Shown one piece after another: positions 15,421-19,291 of a stretch of DNA of 19,291 bases (position 1 is the stretch's first letter; each line of letters opens with the position of its first letter). Origin of the DNA: CAZVEE01 sp964625525 (GTDB lineage: Bacteria > Pseudomonadota > Alphaproteobacteria > JAJFIK01); NCBI GenBank assembly GCA_964625525.1, contig CAZVEE010000068.1, positions 1 to 19,291 on the forward strand. Direction: 5' to 3'. The translations under genes and the position numbers were made by a program. A model generated the notes under the pieces. The model worked only from the letters and a program-made list of their open reading frames with translations, did no database searches and was not told where the DNA came from.

Positions 15421-15502
15421 CTCTCGGCCCCCAGAAGACAATACTTTGGGCGATGGTACCGTGATCACATGCGGCTGAGAAGCGAGGCGTTTTGAAAGGG
15501 AG

Positions 15503-15874
15503 TCAAGCCAACCGATAGGTGGCGCTCTCATGGCATGTGGGGCGCGCGACACGCACGCTGGAAAGGCTCGGGAAGCGGGGGCTGAGGGCGGTGGCGATCC
15601 AGATGGCGATGTTTTCGAGCGATGGGCGCTCCAGGCCCGGCACATCGTTCAGGAGCTGATGGTCAAGCTGGGCTTTGACGTCCTGGAGGCTTGCGTCCAC
15701 GTCGGCGAAATCAGCGATCCAGCCGCTGTCCTGCGCAGGGGTGCCCCGCAAGGTCACTTCCACATGAAAGCTGTGGCCGTGGAAGCGGCGATAGCCGTGA
15801 TCCTGCGGCATGTGCTCGAAATAGTGTCCGGCTTCAAATGTGAAGTCTTTCCGGATTTCCAGATATCCCGTCAT
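15503..15874 (-). CDS. 6-pyruvoyl-tetrahydropterin synthase / QueD homologue lacking the usual Cys
   Basis: 123 residues with the T-fold of the PTPS/QueD family, which processes 7,8-dihydroneopterin triphosphate toward tetrahydropterins, folate or queuosine precursors. The three zinc ligands are in place: His17 in FTFEAGHYF, His32 and His34 in FHGHSFHVEV. LDHQLLND (70-77) supplies the conserved Asp-His pair, and Glu116 lies near the C-terminal CHESATY. In QueD the catalytic Cys sits four residues before the first His of HGH (CxxxHGH); here that place is Tyr28 (YRRFHGH), so canonical activity is doubtful. ATG 15874 has GGGAGA just upstream. Same strand as the S41-like gene (82 bases downstream) and the YafY regulator (93 bases upstream). 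No other que or fol genes are near. Confidence 0.85.
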   Translation of the reverse strand: MTGYLEIRKDFTFEAGHYFEHMPQDHGYRRFHGHSFHVEVTLRGTPAQDSGWIADFADVDASLQDVKAQLDHQLLNDVPGLERPSLENIAIWIATALSPRFPSLSSVRVARPTCHESATYRLA

Positions 15875-15967
15875 GGTCTCCCTGCCGCGCCTGTCTCTCG
15901 GCCCGCCCTCTTCTATGCGGCACTCATAACCGGAACACGCACGGAAAGGGAGGGCCTATCTCACGGA

Positions 15968-16663
15968 TCAGCGCCGACCGCAATCCTGCGCCTCCAGTTG
16001 GCGCAAGCACTCCGCCAAGGAGCGCTCCGGACTGGGCGTGAACGTTCGGCCCGTTGGCTTGAGATCCATGATGCGATCCAGGCGGAACATGCGGAAATCC
16101 TCGCGCAATTCACACCACGCCACGAGCGTCCACACTTTGCCCCAGAACCACAGGCCAAGCGGCTGCACGCAGCGTTCTGTGAGCGCGCCTTTCTCATCGC
16201 GATAGACGAATATCAGGACGGTGCGCGCTTCGATGGCGTGGTCCACCTCGTCAAGCACGTCGCGCAGGCGGTCCGTCATCTCCATCAGCGGCACGAAGAC
16301 TTTGGTGTCACAGACCCGGCGGCGCTCCGATTCCGGCAACACCGCCTCGATCTTGACCAGAGCTTCTTCCGCGGCGCGGGCCATGGCAACGCCGCCCCAT
16401 GCTTGCACCATGCGCGCCCCAATGGTCAGCGCCGCGATTTCGTCGCGGCTGAACATCATGGCCGGCAGGTCAAAGCCGCCGCGCAGCAGATAGCCGACGC
16501 CGGCCTCGCCCTCAATGGGTACGCCCGTGGCCTGGAGATCGGCGACGTCCCGGTAAATGGTGCGCTCGGAAACCTCCAGGCGCGCCGCCAGCCGGGCAGC
16601 CGTCACCAGACGGCTGCCCCGCAGATACTGCACGATTTGGACCAGGCGTTCGGCCCGGCGCAT
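15968..16663 (-). CDS. YafY-type HTH-WYL transcriptional regulator
   Basis: 231 residues. The N-terminus is a DeoR-like (HTH_11) winged helix: MRRAERLVQIVQYLRGSR, then TAARLAARLEVSERTIYRDVADLQ (21-44) as recognition helices, with a wing to about 62. A WYL domain lies at about 140-200 (AIEARTVLIFVYRD, then PLGLWFWGKVWTLVAWCELREDFRMFRLDRI), a ligand-sensing SH3-like fold. Such proteins control nearby genes in response to unknown ligands. The ATG at 16663 is five bases after the VOC gene stop, so the two are probably co-transcribed and functionally linked; VOC genes are frequent partners of YafY regulators. Target operators were not identified. Confidence 0.92.
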   Translation of the reverse strand: MRRAERLVQIVQYLRGSRLVTAARLAARLEVSERTIYRDVADLQATGVPIEGEAGVGYLLRGGFDLPAMMFSRDEIAALTIGARMVQAWGGVAMARAAEEALVKIEAVLPESERRRVCDTKVFVPLMEMTDRLRDVLDEVDHAIEARTVLIFVYRDEKGALTERCVQPLGLWFWGKVWTLVAWCELREDFRMFRLDRIMDLKPTGRTFTPSPERSLAECLRQLEAQDCGRR

Positions 16664-16668
16664 GGGTC

Positions 16669-17041
16669 TTACGCCTTGAAGAAGCCGATGGAATTGCCGT
16701 CCGGATCGATGGCGTAGAAGAATGAGCCGTCCGGGATGGTGATCACCTCGGAGACGACGTCGCCGCCCGCCTCTTTCACCCGCTCCATGATCTCTGTCAG
16801 CTCACCCGGCGCGAACAGATGGACCGTCGGGCCCGTTCCCTTCGGTGCGGGTTTGCCCACATAGAGATGCCCGGCAACGCCTTGGCCGCCCGCATAAGGC
16901 AGGCATGGCCATGGGCTCCGGCCCCCTGGTGTCGTCTTTCAAGGGCTCGGTCAGGACGGCACCATAGAAGCTCTTGGCCCGCGCCAGATCGGTGACAGGG
17001 ATTTCAGCCCACACAATGCGATTGGGGTTGTTGTCGGTCAT
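16669..17041 (-). pseudogene. VOC (glyoxalase/bleomycin-resistance fold) protein, one-base frameshift
   Basis: The first part, from ATG 17041 (MTDNNPNRIVWAEIPVTDLARAKSFYGAVL), reads as a VOC protein up to GPEPMAMPA. The reading then continues in another frame as YAGGQGVAGHLYVGKPAPKGTG and ends FFYAIDPDGNSIGFFKA at TAA 16669-16671. One extra base near 16897 (in GGCAAGGC-like context) explains it: 373 bases is 124 codons plus one. Without the shift it would be a normal single-domain VOC protein of about 123 residues. GGGAG precedes the ATG. VOC domains bind metals and diverse small molecules; the substrate is unknown. It is either a genuine pseudogene or a sequencing error. It heads the probable operon with the YafY regulator. 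Confidence 0.85.
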
Positions 17042-17099
17042 GGTCTCGCTCCCGGTGCTGGGTGCCCGCGGGCACGAAAGAGCGTCCCTATGCCACACC

Positions 17100-17125
17100 G
17101 CTCCTGACAGCCTTCTGTCAGGAGC
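17100..17125. terminator. 11-bp hairpin between the CaCA antiporter and the VOC gene
   Basis: GCTCCTGACAG (17100-17110) pairs perfectly with CTGTCAGGAGC (17115-17125) around loop CCTT. It starts nine bases beyond the antiporter stop on the minus strand. No T-run follows, so it may be a processing or attenuating stem rather than a full terminator; the VOC start lies 59 bases further on. Confidence 0.6.
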
Positions 17126-17133
17126 CTTCGCGA

Positions 17134-18096
17134 TCAGAACAGGACCGCGATGAACCCAACATAGGCTGCGACGAAGGCAATGCCGGAGGCCCGGCCAATG
17201 GTCCAATGCCGCCAGGCATAAGGCAGGATCAACAGCGCGCACGCGACCATGGCCCACAGGTCGATCTCACGGAAGCGCGGCTCTACCGGGATCGGCTCGC
17301 TCGCCACCATGGCCGTTAAGCCCATAATGGCCAAAATGTTGAACAGATTGCTGCCCAGCACATTGCCAAGCGCCAGACCGCAATGGCGCCGCATGGCGGC
17401 GACAACAGTGGTGGCCAGTTCCGGCAAGGAGGTGCCAAAGGCGATAATGCTGAGCCCGATCGTGGCCGGCGACACGCCGAGCCCCTGGGCAATGGTCACC
17501 GCGCCTTCCACAATCAGGTGCGACCCCAGCGGCAGCCCCACCAGCGCCACGCCAATGAACAGCGCGATCATGCGTCCGGTCTGAGGCCGGTCCTCGATAT
17601 CATCGAGATCTTCGGTGCCACAGCCCTCGGTGTCGCCGCGCAGGGCGTTGTAGGCGGTGTAGCCGAGAAAGGCGATGATCAGGGCGAACAGCAACGCGCC
17701 TTCCCAGGCCGCGATCATGGCGCCCGCGTTCAGGCACACCCAGAGGAAAATAAGGCTTGCCCCCACCATGATCAGCGTGGTCCGCCGGATCGCTGGCTGA
17801 TCGCAGACGGTGGGGTAGATGATGGCCGGAATACCCAGCACCAGCAGCACATTGGCAATGTTACTGCCGACCACATTGCCCAGCGCGATGCCGTTCGCCG
17901 AGCCCCCCTTCAACGCCGCGGAAATGCTGACCAGCAATTCCGGCGCCGACGTGCCGAAGGCGACAATGGTCAGACCGATGAGCAGCGGCGGCCAGTTTTG
18001 GCGTTCCGCCAGCGCCACGGCGCCGCGCACCAGCAGATCACCGCTGAACAGCAGAACCGCCAGGCCGCCAATCACGCTCACCCATGCCAAGATCAT
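17134..18096 (-). CDS. CaCA-family calcium/sodium antiporter (YrbG-like)
   Basis: 320 residues and about ten membrane segments in two inverted halves. The two alpha-repeats that form the cation site are GLTIVAFGTSAPELLVS (41-57) with GNVVGSNIANVLL (73-85), and GLSIIAFGTSLPELATT (214-230) with GNVLGSNLFNILA (244-256). The key Glu residues are at 53 and 226. The halves are joined by a short acidic cytosolic loop (153-172, TEGCGTEDLDDIEDR). The protein should exchange Ca2+ (or another cation) for Na+ or H+ across the inner membrane. ATG 18096 has GAGGTG upstream. It is divergent from the CPA2 antiporter, so two cation antiporters share one 196-bp control region. Complete and normal in length. 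Confidence 0.94.
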   Translation of the reverse strand: MILAWVSVIGGLAVLLFSGDLLVRGAVALAERQNWPPLLIGLTIVAFGTSAPELLVSISAALKGGSANGIALGNVVGSNIANVLLVLGIPAIIYPTVCDQPAIRRTTLIMVGASLIFLWVCLNAGAMIAAWEGALLFALIIAFLGYTAYNALRGDTEGCGTEDLDDIEDRPQTGRMIALFIGVALVGLPLGSHLIVEGAVTIAQGLGVSPATIGLSIIAFGTSLPELATTVVAAMRRHCGLALGNVLGSNLFNILAIMGLTAMVASEPIPVEPRFREIDLWAMVACALLILPYAWRHWTIGRASGIAFVAAYVGFIAVLF

Positions 18097-18249
18097 GCAA
18101 CCGCACCTCGGGTTTCATCGTCGCGTGGCGTTGCCGCTTCTCACGCGGAGCCGAGCCAGCACAGGGCGTTCGACCGGAAGGAACGAACAACGCTTCCTGA
18201 AGGAGCTGTCGGCCACTGTGATATAGGAAGTGTTGAGGGGTTTGAAACA

Positions 18250-18279
18250 TCCGCGGCTTGCGCGGTGGGGACCCGCGGA
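18250..18279 (+). promoter_or_regulatory. Inverted repeat in the leader of the CPA2 antiporter gene
   Basis: TCCGCGG (18250-18256) and CCGCGGA (18273-18279) can form a 7-bp stem that ends two bases before the Shine-Dalgarno GGGAGGG (18281-18287). It could influence translation initiation or be an operator; nothing recognisable as a known riboswitch is present in the 196-bp region. Confidence 0.25.
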
Positions 18280-18292
18280 CGGGAGGGCGCCC

Positions 18293-19291
18293 GTGGAAGT
18301 TTTGAGCGGCAAGGGAGTCGAGGTCCCTTATCTTGAAGAGGGTGTGATTTTCCTCGTCTCGTCGGTGCTGATCGTGCCGCTGTTCAAGCGGATTGGGATC
18401 AGTCCGATTCTCGGCTTCCTCTTGGCCGGGTTCATCGTTGGCCCCTCGGGCGTGGCGTTAACCTCGGATGTGGAGGGAGTGAGCGCGCTCGCCAAGCTGG
18501 GCGTCGTCTTTCTGTTGTTCACCATCGGGTTGGAGCTGTCCTTTGAACGCCTGAAGGCCATGCGTCGGCTGGTTTTTGGCCTGGGCAGCGCGCAGGTGGG
18601 CGTGACCACCCTTGTGGTGGCGGGTATTGCCTATGCGTGGGGCAATGGCATCAGCCAGGCGGTGATCATTGGCGCGGCGTTGGCGCTGTCCTCCACGGCC
18701 ATGGTGCTGCAATTACTGGCTGAACGCGGCGAATTGGCGCTGCGCCACGGGCGCACGAGTTTTGCCGTGTTGTTGCTGCAAGACCTGGCCGTTGTGCCGA
18801 TCCTGTTGCTTGTCAGCGTGATCGATGTGAGCGGCGAGGGGGATATCGCGCTCAATCTGACCCTCGCCTTGGCCAAGGCGGCGCTCGCCATCGGGGTGAT
18901 TGTCATTCTGGGGCGGGTGCTGGTCCGCCCGGCCTTTCGGATCGTGGCGGCCTCCCAGAGCCCGGAAACCTTCATGGCCATGACCTTGCTGTTGATTCTG
19001 GGCGTGGCCTGGATCACGGCGCTGGCGGGCCTGTCGATGGAACTGGGGGCGTTCCTGGTGGGGCTTTTGCTGGCGGAAACCGAGTTCCGGCATCAGGTGG
19101 AAAGCGATATCGCGCCGTTCAAAGGCTTGCTGTTGGGCCTTTTCTTCATTTCGGTGGGCATGAGCCTTGATTTCACCATCGTGGAAGATCAGCTCGGCTG
19201 GGTAGCGGCGTCTGTCGTGGGCTTGATCCTGGTGAAGCTCGCGCTGGTGGTGGGGCTGGCGCGGCTGTTCGATGTGAATTGGGACGTGGCC
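18293..19291 (+). CDS. CPA2-family monovalent cation:proton antiporter (KefB-like), 5' part
   Basis: The frame opens at GTG 18293 (MEVLSGKGVEVPYLEEG), preceded by GGGAGGG at about five bases, and runs off the window after 333 codons. Nine or more hydrophobic segments are visible. Typical CPA2 sequences are ISPILGFLLAGFIVGPSG (36-53), FTIGLELSFERLKAM, ALSSTAMVLQLL, VLLLQDLAVVPILLL with the conserved Asp of the transport site, and GLSMELGAFLVGLLLAETEFRHQVESDIAPFKGLLLGLFFISVGMSLD. The family exchanges K+ or Na+ for H+; KefB/KefC members add a C-terminal TrkA-N domain, which would lie outside the window. Kef-type gating or a YbaL/RosB-type role cannot be decided here. Confidence 0.92.
   Translation, partial: MEVLSGKGVEVPYLEEGVIFLVSSVLIVPLFKRIGISPILGFLLAGFIVGPSGVALTSDVEGVSALAKLGVVFLLFTIGLELSFERLKAMRRLVFGLGSAQVGVTTLVVAGIAYAWGNGISQAVIIGAALALSSTAMVLQLLAERGELALRHGRTSFAVLLLQDLAVVPILLLVSVIDVSGEGDIALNLTLALAKAALAIGVIVILGRVLVRPAFRIVAASQSPETFMAMTLLLILGVAWITALAGLSMELGAFLVGLLLAETEFRHQVESDIAPFKGLLLGLFFISVGMSLDFTIVEDQLGWVAASVVGLILVKLALVVGLARLFDVNWDVA

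Noticed and set aside
17383..18336. Plus-strand open frame (317 codons) opposite the CaCA antiporter
   Set aside because: Composition is Gln/Arg/His-rich and it is antisense to a conserved transporter; the real plus-strand gene starts at 18293 in a different frame.

Overview
The window is high-GC, densely packed bacterial DNA, most likely from an alphaproteobacterium. Three things point there. A purC-purS-purQ-purL cluster lies divergent to a DUF1476 gene (the zeta inhibitor of F1FO-ATPase). A two-permease phosphonate transporter has a PhnE2 with a large periplasmic insertion. The PurC, PurS, PurQ and PurL proteins also read as alphaproteobacterial. The order cannot be fixed from sequence alone; a relative of Rhodobacterales or Maricaulales is plausible. 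A run of exactly 100 N (13813-13912) shows that this is a draft scaffold.

Layout. 1-3392 (+): the 3' part of a phosphonate-type ABC transporter operon, with the end of phnD, phnE1, an unusually long phnE2 and a left-handed beta-helix (hexapeptide) acetyltransferase of the kind found in phn operons. 3538-7468 (-): the purine operon, transcribed purC, purS, purQ, purL with overlaps or very short spacers. PurS, PurQ and PurL together form FGAM synthase, and PurC acts two steps later in the pathway. 7792-8118 (+): DUF1476, ended by a perfect 32-bp palindrome shared with the convergent gene. 8186-9874 (-): an exported metallophosphoesterase. 10041-12555 (+): a membrane pair, DUF898 (YjgN-like) and an M48 zinc metalloprotease. 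12563-13534 (-): an NAD-dependent sugar epimerase/dehydratase-type protein. 13699-13812 (+): the start of an unrecognised gene cut by the assembly gap.

13990-18096 (-): a run of five same-strand genes. Left to right they are a membrane-anchored S41-like protein, a QueD/6-pyruvoyl-tetrahydropterin-synthase homologue lacking the usual cysteine, a YafY-type HTH-WYL regulator, a VOC (glyoxalase-fold) gene carrying a one-base frameshift, and a CaCA calcium/sodium antiporter. 18293-19291 (+): the first 333 residues of a CPA2 (KefB-type) cation:proton antiporter running off the end.

Most of the window is housekeeping or common accessory content, and I see no convincing new defence, mobile or biosynthetic system. 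The spots most worth a second look are the gap-truncated gene at 13699, a Pho-box-like direct repeat between the phosphoesterase and the DUF898-M48 pair, the cysteine-less QueD homologue, the S41 protein without the usual lysine, and the extended PhnE2.
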